DNA of 64,000 nt from Eubacterium sp. AB3007 (GCF_000688015.1 NZ_JIAD01000001.1:124001-188000), one strand, 5' to 3'; numbered from the stretch's first letter, positions 50,341-60,254 are shown. Notes: generated from the sequence alone by a model not told the origin. Numbers and translations: made by a program.

Positions 50341-51552
50341 ATGAATAACCTGAAAGCAAATTTCGGATACGCGGAAATTTTCGCTACATACTGGATGGCT
50401 TACTGCATGATTGCAAGTTTTAGTTCAGTGTTTCTGCTGGCCAACGGATACAGCAACACAGAGATCGGAATCCTCATCGCCATCGGGAATCTGGTATCGG
50501 TAGCCATTCAACCTTTGGTGGCGAATATGGCCGATCAGTCGGAGAGGGTCAATGTGTTTGATATATCCTCAGTGATGACGATCCTGCTGGTAATCGCCAT
50601 GGGGATCCTGCTGGTTTTCCATGGACGCAGTCTGATGGTGTTCTGTACGTACCTGCTGATGTTTGCGGTCCACGCGGCCATGCAGCCATTGCTGAACTCC
50701 ATGAACGCCACACTGTCCTACCGTTGCATCACGGTGGACTACGGGATTTGCCGGGCAATGGGGTCTCTGTTCTATGCGATCATGTCGGCAATCCTCAGTT
50801 GGATGGTCGTTCGATTCACAGAACTGTCTCTGCCCATGGCGGGAGCTGTCGCGACCGTGCTGCTGTTAGCAGGGCTCTTCTATCTGAACCGCCTGTACAA
50901 CGCTGCCCGGTCGGGAGCACACTCACAAGGGGAAGACGGGGAGGGGGAAGAAGATGCGATCCAGGATACCCCTATCACACTGGGAGCGTTTGTCAGACGG
51001 CACCGGGTATTTCTGGTGCTTACCTTCGGAATCTTTCTGATCTACTATGATCATCAGATCATCAACTTCTTCATGCTGCAGCTGTTCAAGAACGTTGGCG
51101 GTGGGAGCACGGAGATGGGAACCTATTACTCCATCATGACTGTGCTGGAGGTCATCCCACTGTTCGGATTCACCTGGCTGACCAAACGTTTCAGTACATC
51201 TTTTCTGCTGAAGCTGGCCACCATCGGCTTTGTGCTTCGGGCGGTGACCATGCAGCTGGCGGGCACACCGACGATGTTGCTGCTGACACTGGTCGTGCAT
51301 CCCATCGGTTTTCCGCTATTCCTTCCCACCATCGTGCGGTATATTGGCGAGATCATGGATGCGCGAGAGGCGGTGCGGGGCCAGTCCCTGTACGTCATGG
51401 TCATCACCGTCAGCGGTGTAGTAGCAAGTGCCACCGGCGGCTGGGTGTTGGATACGCTGGGAGCAGGAGCGCTTCTTTGGATCTGTACGGTTACCTGTGT
51501 GCTGGGCGCTGCAGTGATCATGCCATTGGTAGAGAAAGCAAGGAAGGAGTAA
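50341..51552 (+). CDS. MFS transporter
   Basis: A 403-residue protein with twelve hydrophobic segments and the MFS pattern (loop 2-3 NMADQSERVNVFD; central loop rich in Gly, Glu and Asp near 200-220). The overall shape resembles the LacY/MFS_1-like nucleoside and sugar branch. The substrate is unknown. The ATG at 50341 is chosen because a promoter-like TAGAAT box lies just before the alternative ATG at 50305. Its stop is followed four bases later by the methyltransferase gene, so they are co-transcribed. Confidence 0.82.
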   Translation: MNNLKANFGYAEIFATYWMAYCMIASFSSVFLLANGYSNTEIGILIAIGNLVSVAIQPLVANMADQSERVNVFDISSVMTILLVIAMGILLVFHGRSLMVFCTYLLMFAVHAAMQPLLNSMNATLSYRCITVDYGICRAMGSLFYAIMSAILSWMVVRFTELSLPMAGAVATVLLLAGLFYLNRLYNAARSGAHSQGEDGEGEEDAIQDTPITLGAFVRRHRVFLVLTFGIFLIYYDHQIINFFMLQLFKNVGGGSTEMGTYYSIMTVLEVIPLFGFTWLTKRFSTSFLLKLATIGFVLRAVTMQLAGTPTMLLLTLVVHPIGFPLFLPTIVRYIGEIMDAREAVRGQSLYVMVITVSGVVASATGGWVLDTLGAGALLWICTVTCVLGAAVIMPLVEKARKE

Positions 51553-51555
51553 TGC

Positions 51556-52167
51556 ATGAGAGATAACGCGATCACAAGTCCGACCTATCTGGCTCGGAAG
51601 ATCATATTGGAGTATTTGCAGCCGGGAGACCTGGCGGTGGATGCCACCTGTGGCACCGGGCAGGACACTGCCTTTCTGGTAGGTTTCACCGGCGGTATGA
51701 TGCAGGATGCAGGCGGCAGCGTATTCGCCTTCGATATCCAGGAGGAGGCCATCCGAAGGACCAGGCAGCTTCTGGGAGAGGGGGCAGAACGGAACGTCAC
51801 CCTCATCCAGGAAAGCTTTGTGCACATGGACGAGTACGTGGAACCGGGCACCGCTGCGGTAGTGATGTTCAATCTTGGATACCTTCCCGGTGGCGACAAG
51901 TCCATCACCACCACCGCAGAAGAGACGGTGATTGGGTTGGAAAAGGCGCTGGAAACAATTCGGGTAGACGGTCTGGTGTCGGTAGTGATGTACAGCGGGC
52001 ATCCAGAGGGCGCCCGGGAGAAAGAGGCGGTGATGGAGTGGGCAGCGGCGCTGGACCCCCGGCAGTACCACACTGTATATCTGGGATTTCCAAACCAGCC
52101 CAGCGATCCACCGGAAGTCCTGCTGATCACAAAGAAATACGGAGGTGACTGGTATGACGAAGTATGA
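51556..52167 (+). CDS. mnmM: MnmM/YtqB-family tRNA methyltransferase
   Basis: A 203-residue class I SAM-dependent methyltransferase. Motif I is VDATCGTGQDTAFL (about residues 28-41), and the family signature FNLGYLPGGDK lies near 97. YtqB in Bacillus was shown to be MnmM, which finishes the mnm5s2U modification of the tRNA wobble base. The end overlaps the start of the FAD oxidoreductase gene by 14 bp. Spacing on both sides indicates one operon. Confidence 0.87.
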   Translation: MRDNAITSPTYLARKIILEYLQPGDLAVDATCGTGQDTAFLVGFTGGMMQDAGGSVFAFDIQEEAIRRTRQLLGEGAERNVTLIQESFVHMDEYVEPGTAAVVMFNLGYLPGGDKSITTTAEETVIGLEKALETIRVDGLVSVVMYSGHPEGAREKEAVMEWAAALDPRQYHTVYLGFPNQPSDPPEVLLITKKYGGDWYDEV

Positions 52168-53527
52168 CATAATCATTGTGGGAGCAGGTCCGGGCGGGAT
52201 CTTTGCAGCCTATGAGCTGATCCATCTAGCCCCGGAGTTGTCCATCGCGGTGTTCGAGGAAGGGCACGAGCTGGCCAGACGCCATTGCCCTATCGATGGC
52301 GACAAGGTCAAGGCTTGCATCGGCTGTAAGAGTTGTTCCATCATGAGTGGATTCGGTGGCGCGGGGGCATTCTCTGACGGCAAGTACAACATCACCAATG
52401 ATTTTGGCGGTGATCTCCACAGATACATCGGCAAGCAGAAGGCGCTGGATCTCATGCACTACGTGGACGAGATCAACCTGTCTCATGGCGGTCAGGGCAC
52501 AAAGCTTTATTCCACGGCGGGCAGTGCCTTCAAGAAAATCTGCATGCAGCATAACATGAAACTACTGGATGCTTCTGTCCGACACCTGGGCACGGACATC
52601 AACTACGTGGTGCTTGGGAATTTGTACAAGGAACTGCAGGAGAAGGTGTCCTTCTTTTTCGATACACCTGTGGAACATCTGCGTCACCTGTCCCAGGGCG
52701 GGTACGAGGTGGAAACAGCGGACGGTTCTTATCAGGCAGACCGCTGCATCGTGTCCGTTGGACGAAGCGGCAGCAAGTGGATGGAGAAGGTGTGCAAGGA
52801 AATGGATATCCCCACCCGTTCTAACAGAGTGGATCTGGGGGTGCGGGTAGAACTGCCGGCGCCAATCTTCAGTGACCTTACCGATGACCTCTATGAGAGC
52901 AAGATCGTATACCGTACCGCGCAGTTTGAGGATCAGGTCCGTACATTCTGTATGAATCCCAATGGCATCGTGGTCAGCGAAAACACCAATGGAATCGTAA
53001 CAGTGAACGGCCATAGTTACGAGGGCGATGACCTCAAGACAGAGAACACCAATTTTGCGCTATTGGTATCCAAGCACTTTTCGGAGCCCTTCAAGGACAG
53101 CAATGGTTACGGCGAAAGCATCGCCCGCTTGTCGAATATGCTGGGTGGCGGCGTCATCGTCCAGCGGTTTGGAGATCTGATCCGCGGGCGCCGTACCAAT
53201 GAGAAGCGCCTGAAGGAAGGCCTGGTGACACCGACTCTTTCGGCAACTCCCGGGGATTTGAGTCTGGTGCTTCCCAAGCGGATCCTGGACGGGATCGTCG
53301 AAATGGTCCTGCAACTGGATAAGATAGCCCCCGGTACCGCCAATCCGGACACGCTTCTCTACGGAGTGGAAGTAAAGTTCTACAATATGGAAGTCTCTCT
53401 GGATGAGAATCTGGAGACCTGTTATCCTGGCCTGTTCGTGATCGGAGACGGAAGCGGAGTGACGCATTCTCTCTCCCATGCTTCCGCCAGCGGGGTCTAT
53501 GTGGCCAGACATATGGCAGGGCAGTAG
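52154..53527 (+). CDS. FAD-dependent oxidoreductase with N-terminal Cys-rich insert
   Basis: A 457-residue flavoprotein. The FAD turn is IVGAGPGGIFAAYEL (residues 8-22). A Cys-rich region follows: C45, C55, C58 and C61 in RRHCPIDG and ACIGCKSC, then GFGGAGAFSDGKYN, which is the mark of the NAD(FAD)-utilising dehydrogenase group common in Clostridia. The end LFVIGDGSGVTHSLSHASASGVYVA closes the FAD site. Substrate unknown. The start at 52154 has a GGAGGTGA site inside the end of the mnmM gene. Confidence 0.85.
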   Translation: MTKYDIIIVGAGPGGIFAAYELIHLAPELSIAVFEEGHELARRHCPIDGDKVKACIGCKSCSIMSGFGGAGAFSDGKYNITNDFGGDLHRYIGKQKALDLMHYVDEINLSHGGQGTKLYSTAGSAFKKICMQHNMKLLDASVRHLGTDINYVVLGNLYKELQEKVSFFFDTPVEHLRHLSQGGYEVETADGSYQADRCIVSVGRSGSKWMEKVCKEMDIPTRSNRVDLGVRVELPAPIFSDLTDDLYESKIVYRTAQFEDQVRTFCMNPNGIVVSENTNGIVTVNGHSYEGDDLKTENTNFALLVSKHFSEPFKDSNGYGESIARLSNMLGGGVIVQRFGDLIRGRRTNEKRLKEGLVTPTLSATPGDLSLVLPKRILDGIVEMVLQLDKIAPGTANPDTLLYGVEVKFYNMEVSLDENLETCYPGLFVIGDGSGVTHSLSHASASGVYVARHMAGQ

Positions 53528-53571
53528 GGAAGACATAGAACTCAATATAGAAAGAAGGAGTGTTTTTGTAC

Positions 53572-54711
53572 ATGGCCCTGACCAAAGAAGGTGACAAATA
53601 CATAAGATCCGAATATGAGGCGCTGGCCGGTGTGTTGGCCGGCAGTCCCATGGAGCGGATGTTTCATCTGGATATGTATCGGTTCGCCTGCTGGGCGCTC
53701 ACCATCGATGAGCTGAAGCCGGCAGACAAGATGTCGTACATAGCACAGATCACGGGCATGGAGGTGACAAAGAAACGCGTTCGCGACTTTCCCCCCATGG
53801 ATCCGGACAGTAAGCTGTCTGTCATCAGTGCGCTGACAAAGCAGGACATCGATGCCGGAAACACGTTTGGGGAAGAGACAGAGAGTCTGACAGAAAGGTG
53901 CCTGCGTTTCATGGAATTGTTTGCCTATGGGATCTGTACCGTGGGACGGCGGAAGTTTTCCCAGCTGGAAAAGGACCGGATCGAGTCCTATATCTCAAGC
54001 CAGCGGGCTGAGATGCGGCGCGCGTTCGAACGGGCAGAACAGGCGGACGCCCCAGCGCGCGCCGCGGCTGAAGGTAGCGCCGGCGACACAGACCCTGCCG
54101 GCGCATCAGGTGCGCGCCGCCCGAACCCCATGAGCAGGGCGGCGCGAGACCGTATGATCGCGGACTGCCTGAATGAGCCCGCGCCGGCCGCTAAACCGGA
54201 GTTGTCCCCCCTGCAGAAGGCCAGGGGACAGAAACTGCTGGTGGCCGGGGTAGTCGGTGTACTGGCAGGTTTCTTCCTGATCGCGCTGGTGATCCTGCTG
54301 ATCGATGAATCAAGGAGCAATGTGGCGGTGTTGGAATCCTATACCGGAACCACGTACACCAAGGAGCAGATCGCATTGCTCATTCAGGAGCAGAAAGAAG
54401 CCCAGAGGGAATCCCTTTTGAATATCCTGTGGACAGTTCTAACACAGATCATGCCTGGATTGCTGGGGTTTGTCACCCTGGTGCGCAGCAGCCGGCCAGC
54501 GCCGGCAGGCGCACGGAACCGGCAAGAGGTCCTGGCTTCAGAGAGAAGGAAACCCGGGTGGGGTACACTGGTGGCCGGAGAGGCTTTGTGCGTTGCAGGG
54601 ATGATCAGGACCATCGTCATGTTGGCGATGGGTCCATCGTGGATGGCGCTGGCCGAAGTGCCGCAGATCTTCTGGTTGGTGTTTGCGGCGCGGTATCGGC
54701 GATGCATGTAG
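53572..54711 (+). CDS. Membrane protein of unknown function with helical N-domain
   Basis: A 379-residue protein I do not recognise. Residues 1-150 form a soluble helical domain (EYEALAGVLAGSPMERMFHLDMYRFACWALTIDELK). Residues 150-205 are a low-complexity Ala/Pro/Arg-rich linker with higher GC content than its neighbours. Four hydrophobic segments follow (near 223-245, 290-310, 335-352 and 357-372). GAAGGAG lies 13 bases before the ATG at 53572 but only 7 before an in-frame TTG at 53566, so the latter may be the true start. It is followed ten bases later by another unknown gene. Confidence 0.65.
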   Translation: MALTKEGDKYIRSEYEALAGVLAGSPMERMFHLDMYRFACWALTIDELKPADKMSYIAQITGMEVTKKRVRDFPPMDPDSKLSVISALTKQDIDAGNTFGEETESLTERCLRFMELFAYGICTVGRRKFSQLEKDRIESYISSQRAEMRRAFERAEQADAPARAAAEGSAGDTDPAGASGARRPNPMSRAARDRMIADCLNEPAPAAKPELSPLQKARGQKLLVAGVVGVLAGFFLIALVILLIDESRSNVAVLESYTGTTYTKEQIALLIQEQKEAQRESLLNILWTVLTQIMPGLLGFVTLVRSSRPAPAGARNRQEVLASERRKPGWGTLVAGEALCVAGMIRTIVMLAMGPSWMALAEVPQIFWLVFAARYRRCM

Positions 54712-54721
54712 GAGGTAAGGC

Positions 54722-55147
54722 ATGAGTAAGAAGATTCCTTTCAGGTATGTGCGAGTCCAGGGTAAGGAACTGGCGGAGAACACTATGTTTGCTAAAGGGG
54801 TTTTCAGCATGTGCTGGCAGATGATTCAACAGGATATCATGGAGGAAGAGGACGCAGAGCTTTTTCAGGAGATCGACGACTGGTTTGCGGAGTATCTGCC
54901 CTGGCCGGAACCGTGCAAGCGACAGGAGCCGGTGGTCTGCTGGTTCAAGACGGAGAACGCCCAGGAGATGATGAGGATGATACGTCCGGCGATGTGGCTG
55001 CTGGAGAAGTACGATCATCCTTACTATGTGGTGTATACCAACACTCCGGGAGAGATCGTGTACGAGGACAAGTATCAGATCGCGGCCAAGACAGATGGAT
55101 TCCTGCAGATCGATCCGGTACAGACATCCTGGACGCCGGAGGATTGA
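54722..55147 (+). CDS. Soluble protein of unknown function
   Basis: A 141-residue acidic protein with no membrane segment and no motif I know. It is rich in Trp and Tyr (DDWFAEYLPWPEPCKRQEPVVCWFKT, YDHPYYVVYTNTPGEIVYEDKYQI). TAGGAGG precedes its ATG, and it follows the membrane protein by ten bases, so the pair may act together. Confidence 0.65.
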   Translation: MSKKIPFRYVRVQGKELAENTMFAKGVFSMCWQMIQQDIMEEEDAELFQEIDDWFAEYLPWPEPCKRQEPVVCWFKTENAQEMMRMIRPAMWLLEKYDHPYYVVYTNTPGEIVYEDKYQIAAKTDGFLQIDPVQTSWTPED

Positions 55148-55201
55148 TGGAAGAACTGCTTCCGGGAAGTAATCATTAAGTTATTTTAAGAAAAATCCCT
55201 C

Positions 55202-55230
55202 TTTACAAATCGCTCCGTATACTATATACT
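55202..55230 (+). promoter_or_regulatory. Promoter of the pantothenate operon
   Basis: TTTACA (55202-55207) and TATACT (55225-55230), 17 bp apart. Just downstream, ACGGTA/TACCGT (55242-55271) with an inner CCC/GGG forms a leader hairpin or operator. Confidence 0.7.
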
Positions 55231-55332
55231 TTCCTCGATGGACGGTATCCCTCATTTGGGAACTGTACCGTATGACGAACCGGATCCTGGAACTTGGAAA
55301 ACACGTCACCTTTTTATGAAAGAGGTGATCGA

Positions 55333-56220
55333 TTGAAAACAGGATTTGTTGGAGCAGGGAAAGTAGGATTTACACTGGGTAAATTCTTTAGGGAGCAAGG
55401 CAAACAGGTTGCAGGCTACTACAGTCGCAACACCGAATCTGCCGAAGAGGCAGCACAGTTTACTGAAACGGCAGCTTACGCCACTCTGGCGGAGCTAGTA
55501 CAGGACAGTGACGTGTTGTTCCTGACCGTTCCTGACAGCAGCATCACCTCGGTCTACGAGGAGATCCGCCGTTATCCGATCCGGGGAAAGTACATATGTC
55601 ATTGCAGTGGAGCGCTCTCATCCGAGGCGGCTTTTCCAGGCATTGACAGCACAGGTGCATACGAGTATTCCGTTCATCCGCTGTTCGCGGTAAGCGACAA
55701 GTACCACGCTTACCAGGAACTACCGGATGTTTTTTTTACCATCGAGGGACAGCAGGACCATCTGGAAGAGCTGCGGAGCATGTTGACAAACATGGGCCTC
55801 ACGGTAAAGAGCATCGATCCCGCCGCCAAGACTCTGTATCACGCGGCAGCCGTCATGGCCAGCAATCTGGTCACCGGTCTGCTGGCAGAAGCGGCAAATG
55901 TCTTTGTGCAGAGTGGGGCAGTGGAGGATACGCAGGAGGCGTTGGCTGCCATGGAGTCACTGATCCGCGGGAACGTGGAACACGTGCTCCGGGAGGGGCC
56001 GGCCGCGAGTCTGACGGGCCCGGTGGAAAGGGGAGACGATGGAACGGTCCGAAAGCACCTGGCCGTGCTGAGAGAAAACGAGAGGAAGCTATACACGGCC
56101 CTGTCACAAAGCCTTGTGGCACTGGCCGAACAGAAGCATCCAGACCGCTCATACGAGACCATCAAAGAACTATTGTCCAAGGCGGGCGAAGAAACCCGCA
56201 ATCGTGGAGGTAACCATTGA
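55333..56220 (+). CDS. panG: DUF2520 Rossmann protein, probable ketopantoate reductase PanG
   Basis: A 295-residue protein with an N-terminal NAD(P)-binding turn ([17 protein letters not shown]) and a C-terminal DUF2520 helical domain ([22 protein letters not shown]). PanG of this family replaces the unrelated PanE as ketopantoate reductase in Francisella and some Firmicutes. Its position as the first gene before panB, panC and panD, with no panE here, strongly supports that role. The start is a TTG at 55333: AAAGAGGTG lies eight bases before it, and no ATG fits. It overlaps panB by one base. Confidence 0.88.
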   Translation: MKTGFVGAGKVGFTLGKFFREQGKQVAGYYSRNTESAEEAAQFTETAAYATLAELVQDSDVLFLTVPDSSITSVYEEIRRYPIRGKYICHCSGALSSEAAFPGIDSTGAYEYSVHPLFAVSDKYHAYQELPDVFFTIEGQQDHLEELRSMLTNMGLTVKSIDPAAKTLYHAAAVMASNLVTGLLAEAANVFVQSGAVEDTQEALAAMESLIRGNVEHVLREGPAASLTGPVERGDDGTVRKHLAVLRENERKLYTALSQSLVALAEQKHPDRSYETIKELLSKAGEETRNRGGNH

Positions 56221-57047
56221 TGAAAAACACTGTTTTGACTTTTAAGGAAATGAAAGACAAGGGAGAGAAGATCTCCATGCTCACATGCTACGACTACTCT
56301 ACCGCCAAGCTGATGGATGGCACCGTCAACGGCATCCTGGTGGGGGATTCCCTGGGGAACGTTATGTTGGGCTACGAGGATACCATCTCTGTGACCATGG
56401 AGGACATGATCACCTACGGCGGCGCGGTAGCCCGCGCCTGCAAGGAAACGCTGGTGGTGGTGGATATGCCTTTCATGAGTTACCAGATCTCTGCAGAACA
56501 GGCACTGACCAACGCTGGACGTCTGATGAAGGAAGCGCACTGCAATGCAGTGAAGCTGGAGGGAGGCCGAGCGGTCTGTCCTCAGATCAAGGCCATCACT
56601 CAGGCGGGCATTCCGGTGAACGCCCACATCGGTCTTACGCCCCAGTCCATCAACGCACTGGGCGGAAACCGGGTGCAGGGCAAGACCGAGGAAGCGGCGA
56701 AAGCACTGCTGGAGGACGCCCTGGCGGTACAAGAGGCAGGAGCCTTCGCGGTGACGCTGGAATGCGTACCGGCACCCCTGGCCAAGCTGATCTCCGACAA
56801 GCTGGAGATCCCCACCATCGGCATTGGTGCAGGTGTGGGATGCGACGGACAGATCCTGGTGTATCAGGATATGTTGGGCATGTTCCACGACTTCAAACCG
56901 AAGTTCGTGAAGCATTTCGGCAACATCGGGGACGAGATGGTAAAGGCCTTCCGTTCCTATGACAGCGAGGTGAAGGCGAAGTCTTTCCCGGACGAAGCCC
57001 ATTCCTTCAAGATGAATAACGAGGAACTTTTAGAGAGATTATATTAA
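56220..57047 (+). CDS. panB: 3-methyl-2-oxobutanoate hydroxymethyltransferase
   Basis: A 275-residue enzyme of typical length that adds a hydroxymethyl group from methylene-tetrahydrofolate to 2-oxoisovalerate. Motifs: [30 protein letters not shown] (metal Asp), AVKLEGG and [21 protein letters not shown]. The ATG at 56220 overlaps the panG stop (ATGA-type overlap) and has a TGGAGGTAA site. First committed enzyme of pantothenate synthesis. Confidence 0.95.
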   Translation: MKNTVLTFKEMKDKGEKISMLTCYDYSTAKLMDGTVNGILVGDSLGNVMLGYEDTISVTMEDMITYGGAVARACKETLVVVDMPFMSYQISAEQALTNAGRLMKEAHCNAVKLEGGRAVCPQIKAITQAGIPVNAHIGLTPQSINALGGNRVQGKTEEAAKALLEDALAVQEAGAFAVTLECVPAPLAKLISDKLEIPTIGIGAGVGCDGQILVYQDMLGMFHDFKPKFVKHFGNIGDEMVKAFRSYDSEVKAKSFPDEAHSFKMNNEELLERLY

Positions 57048-57059
57048 GGAGACAGAACG

Positions 57060-57926
57060 ATGAAAACAGTAACAACGATTGCAGATCTGCGCGCACAGGT
57101 AAAGGAATGGAAGAAGGAAGGGCTGACCGTAGGGCTTTGTCCCACCATGGGCTACCTTCACGAGGGACACGCATCACTGATGGACAAGTCGGTCTCCTGT
57201 TGTGACCGCACCGTGGCATCGGTGTTCGTGAACCCGATCCAGTTCGGGCCTACCGAGGATCTGGCTACCTATCCGAGAGATTTTGAAAGAGACTGCCAGT
57301 TGCTGGAAGAGCATGGCGTAGATCTGGTATTCCATCCGGAGGACAGAGAGATGTATGCAGAGGATTTCAGCACCTTCGTGGATATGCAGGTGCTGTCCAC
57401 CACTCTCTGTGGTGCTTCCCGGCCAATCCACTTCCGAGGCGTGTGCACCGTCATCACCAAGCTTCTGAACACGGTGAACCCAGACAAGATCTTCTTTGGT
57501 CAGAAGGATGCCCAACAGCTGGCAATCATCCGCAGAATGGTCAGAGACCTGAACTTTGATGTGGAAGTTATCGGCTGCCCCATCGTCAGGGAACCGGATG
57601 GTCTGGCCAAGAGTTCCCGGAACACCTACCTGTCTGCGGAGGAACGCAAGGCGGCGCTGATCCTCTCCAGATCCATTCGTCTGGGACAGGATCTGTGCGA
57701 AGGTGGCGAGCGTAACAGCGCAGCGCTTCTGGGGGCCATGAAAGACAAACTGGCTACCGAGCCTATGGCAAACGTGGAGTACGTGGAAGTGGTGAACGGC
57801 GAGAACATGCAGCCCATCGACACCTTCCAGGAAGGAGATCTGGTGGCCATGGCTGTACGCATCGGGAGCACCAGACTCATCGACAACTTCACCGTGGGTG
57901 ATCCCAAGATCACCTTCGCAGAGTAA
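57060..57926 (+). CDS. panC: Pantothenate synthetase
   Basis: A 288-residue ATP-dependent ligase that joins pantoate to beta-alanine. The nucleotide motif [14 protein letters not shown] (about 29-42), [34 protein letters not shown] and SSRNTYLS are all present. It lies 12 bp after panB and 10 bp before panD. A copy of GGCTTTGTCC overlaps the ATP motif in a third reading frame. Confidence 0.95.
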   Translation: MKTVTTIADLRAQVKEWKKEGLTVGLCPTMGYLHEGHASLMDKSVSCCDRTVASVFVNPIQFGPTEDLATYPRDFERDCQLLEEHGVDLVFHPEDREMYAEDFSTFVDMQVLSTTLCGASRPIHFRGVCTVITKLLNTVNPDKIFFGQKDAQQLAIIRRMVRDLNFDVEVIGCPIVREPDGLAKSSRNTYLSAEERKAALILSRSIRLGQDLCEGGERNSAALLGAMKDKLATEPMANVEYVEVVNGENMQPIDTFQEGDLVAMAVRIGSTRLIDNFTVGDPKITFAE

Positions 57927-57936
57927 GGAGGGATCC

Positions 57937-58320
57937 ATGCAGATCGAGATGTTGAAAGGCAAAATCCACAGAGCTACCGTCACCCAGGCGGAACTGAACT
58001 ACGTGGGTAGCATCACCGTGGACACGGAGCTCCTGGAGAAGGCTGGCATCCAGGAGTACCAGCGAGTGGAGATCGTCAACGTGGATAACGGCGAGCGCTT
58101 TGCCACCTATACCATCGCGGGGGAGCGGGGCAGCGGCATCATCTGTCTCAACGGTGCAGCCGCTCGCTGCGCCTGCGTTGGGGACAAAATCATCCTCATG
58201 GCCTACTGTCAGATGACCCCGGAGGAGGCCCGGGAGCACAAGCCTTCCGTGGTCTTCCTGGGAGAGGGGAACAAGATCGAGAGGATCACCGATTACGAGA
58301 AGCATGGCGTGATCGCCTGA
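57937..58320 (+). CDS. panD: Aspartate 1-decarboxylase proenzyme
   Basis: A 127-residue pyruvoyl-dependent enzyme that makes beta-alanine. The self-cleavage site Gly-Ser is in [10 protein letters not shown] (Ser25), and [24 protein letters not shown] is the family core. The start at 57937 has an AAGGAGG site; the frame is open upstream through the end of panC. A strong terminator follows, so the operon is complete. Confidence 0.95.
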   Translation: MQIEMLKGKIHRATVTQAELNYVGSITVDTELLEKAGIQEYQRVEIVNVDNGERFATYTIAGERGSGIICLNGAAARCACVGDKIILMAYCQMTPEEAREHKPSVVFLGEGNKIERITDYEKHGVIA

Positions 58321-58325
58321 GAAGA

Positions 58326-58366
58326 AAAACCGCTGCCCGGCGCATGTGCGCTGTGGCAGCGGTTTT
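58326..58366. terminator. Terminator of the pantothenate operon
   Basis: AAAACCGCTGCC pairs with GGCAGCGGTTTT, with an inner GCGC/GCGC stem; it also fits the convergent flavodoxin gene. Confidence 0.88.
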
Positions 58367-58388
58367 GATTTGGTTCTATGGGATTGGC

Positions 58389-58934
58389 CTACAGGGAACT
58401 GCCCAGGTGGTAAGCCTCGTCGATTTCCGGTTTTCCTTCCGTGTCACCGGGCTGGGTCACGTGGCCGCAGAGAACCTTGCCCAGACTCTTCCAGCCGATA
58501 TGCTGTTCCAGGTGGTCATACCAGAACTCGCTCTCTTCAAACCCGGCTCCTTCGGCCGCCATGATCAGCACGCTGTCCTTCACCGGATTGCGATAGCCTG
58601 GATCACATTCTGCGATGGCGAACAGGCGGTCAAACGCGTTTTTCAGGAATCCGGAGATGGACCAGTAGTAGAGCGGAGAGGCAAGCACCACGATGTCAGC
58701 CTCCTTATAGGAAGGGTAGATCTTCTCCATATCGTCTCTCTGAGTGCACGGGTGTTCGGGATCCTTTCCACCGCACCAGCACCCCAGGCAACCGTTGATC
58801 TTCATCTTCGGCAGGAAAAACTCCTGCACCTGGTGCCCTGCTTCTTCGGCGCCGCGCCGGAAGGCAGCGGTCAGAGCGGCAGTGTTGCCGTTGCTCCGGG
58901 GACTGCCGTTGAGTATTATGATTTTCTTTTCCAT
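58389..58934 (-). CDS. NAD(P)H-dependent FMN reductase/iron-sulfur flavodoxin family protein
   Basis: A 181-residue flavodoxin-fold protein. The FMN phosphate loop is LNGSPRSNGNTAAL (about residues 7-20); the compact Cys motif CLGCWCGGKDPEHPC (near 49-63) is typical of iron-sulfur flavoproteins; ASPLYYWSISGFLKNAFDRL is the second FMN loop. It moves electrons to an unknown acceptor. The start at 58934 has a GAAAGGAAGG site. It is divergent from an HxlR regulator, which probably controls it. Confidence 0.87.
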   Translation of the reverse strand: MEKKIIILNGSPRSNGNTAALTAAFRRGAEEAGHQVQEFFLPKMKINGCLGCWCGGKDPEHPCTQRDDMEKIYPSYKEADIVVLASPLYYWSISGFLKNAFDRLFAIAECDPGYRNPVKDSVLIMAAEGAGFEESEFWYDHLEQHIGWKSLGKVLCGHVTQPGDTEGKPEIDEAYHLGSSL

Positions 58935-59059
58935 ATGATTCCTTCCTTTCGTCAGTGCTCGTTGACATGATATTGTCTCACCGTTATAATTATAGAAAAC
59001 ATGTGAAAGAAAAGCAAGTACGCACATTTTGGATATATACTATCCTGGAGGGAAGTGTT

Positions 59060-59392
59060 ATGGAAGCGAAGTGCATATCCGATTGCCAGTTGGGAGACAC
59101 CGGGTTCAACTACACCATGTCTCTGATACAGGGGAAGTACAAGATGATCATCCTCTACACCCTGATGGAGTTTGGGGTGGTCCGATTTAACGAGATGAAG
59201 AAATACATCGGGACGATCACCTTCAAGACACTCAGTTCCACCCTGAAGCAGTTGGAGGCGGACGGCCTGATCCTACGCAAGGAGTACCCCCAGATCCCGC
59301 CAAAGGTGGAGTACAGACTGTCTGCGCGAGGCGCCTCTCTCATGCCTATCCTGGATCAGATGTGCGAATGGGGAGACAAGAACCGACGGTAG
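59060..59392 (+). CDS. HxlR-family transcriptional regulator
   Basis: A 110-residue winged-helix regulator. The family pattern is clear: GKYKMIILYTLMEFGVVRFNEMKKYIGTITFKTLSSTLKQLEADGLILRKEYPQIPPKVEYRLSARG. HxlR proteins often respond to aldehydes, quinones or electrophiles and control the divergent gene, here the FMN reductase. The start at 59060 has a GGAGGG site. The EFR1 gene begins 16 bp after its stop, so that gene may share its transcript and regulation. Confidence 0.88.
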   Translation: MEAKCISDCQLGDTGFNYTMSLIQGKYKMIILYTLMEFGVVRFNEMKKYIGTITFKTLSSTLKQLEADGLILRKEYPQIPPKVEYRLSARGASLMPILDQMCEWGDKNRR

Positions 59393-59408
59393 GAAAGGAT
59401 GTGAAGCG

Positions 59409-60254
59409 ATGAAGATCGAACGTATCTATGGAATCTATTTCAGTCCCACAGGGAGCACGGAGCAGGTGGTGCGGGCAGTGTCCGCCGGTGCGGCGACGAC
59501 CTTCGGGAGCATCAGTCCGCAGTACATCGACCTGACACCGCCCCAGGCGCGTACGGCGGACCTGCAGTTTGGCCCCGGGGATCTGGTGGTCATCGGTTCG
59601 CCTACCTATGCCGGGCGTCTACCCAACAAGGTCATGCCGGATCTGCGCGCCCATATCCTTGGAGGAACACAAGACCCCGGGCCCCTTTGTCTTCCGGTGG
59701 TCACCTTCGGGAACCGCAGTTACGACGAGTCCCTGAAGGAACTGGCACAGCTCATGAAGAAGAATGGGTTTACGGTGGTGGCGGGCGCGGCGGCAGTCTG
59801 CCGTCACGCCTTCACGGATCAGCTTGCGGAAGGTCGGCCTGATGCTGCCGACCTGGATGATCTGGCTACCTTCGGCGGCCGGGCCGCAGGACGGATTCTG
59901 GAAGGCAGTGCGTCCCAGGCGCCGGGCACCGCCCTGACCGCCCTTCTGGAGGAGGAAGTCGGCTCGTATTACACTCCCAGGCAGGAAGACGGTACTCCGG
60001 CAAAATTCCTGAAAGTCAAGTCCAAGGCAGATCCGGGGAAGTGCAACCGGTGCATGCTTTGTGCGGCGGTGTGTCCCATGGGGAGCATCGACCGGGGCGA
60101 CCCCTTCAGTGTACCTGGGATCTGCATCAAGTGTCAGGCCTGTGTCCGTAAGTGTCCGGTGGGGGCCAGGTATTTCGATGACCCGCAGTTCCTGTCTCAC
60201 GTGAGGATGCTGGAACGGGATCACAGAGACCGGAAAGAGAATGTATACCTATGA
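59409..60254 (+). CDS. EFR1-family flavodoxin/ferredoxin fusion protein
   Basis: A 281-residue protein with an N-terminal flavodoxin-like domain (GIYFSPTGSTEQVVRAV; GSPTYAGRLPNKVMP) and a C-terminal pair of [4Fe-4S] motifs (CNRCMLCAAVCPMG and CIKCQACVRKCPVGA). EFR1 proteins are thought to pass electrons between flavin and ferredoxin in anaerobes; partners are unknown. It lies between the HxlR gene and the CCA enzyme gene, overlapping the latter by four bases. Confidence 0.88.
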   Translation: MKIERIYGIYFSPTGSTEQVVRAVSAGAATTFGSISPQYIDLTPPQARTADLQFGPGDLVVIGSPTYAGRLPNKVMPDLRAHILGGTQDPGPLCLPVVTFGNRSYDESLKELAQLMKKNGFTVVAGAAAVCRHAFTDQLAEGRPDAADLDDLATFGGRAAGRILEGSASQAPGTALTALLEEEVGSYYTPRQEDGTPAKFLKVKSKADPGKCNRCMLCAAVCPMGSIDRGDPFSVPGICIKCQACVRKCPVGARYFDDPQFLSHVRMLERDHRDRKENVYL

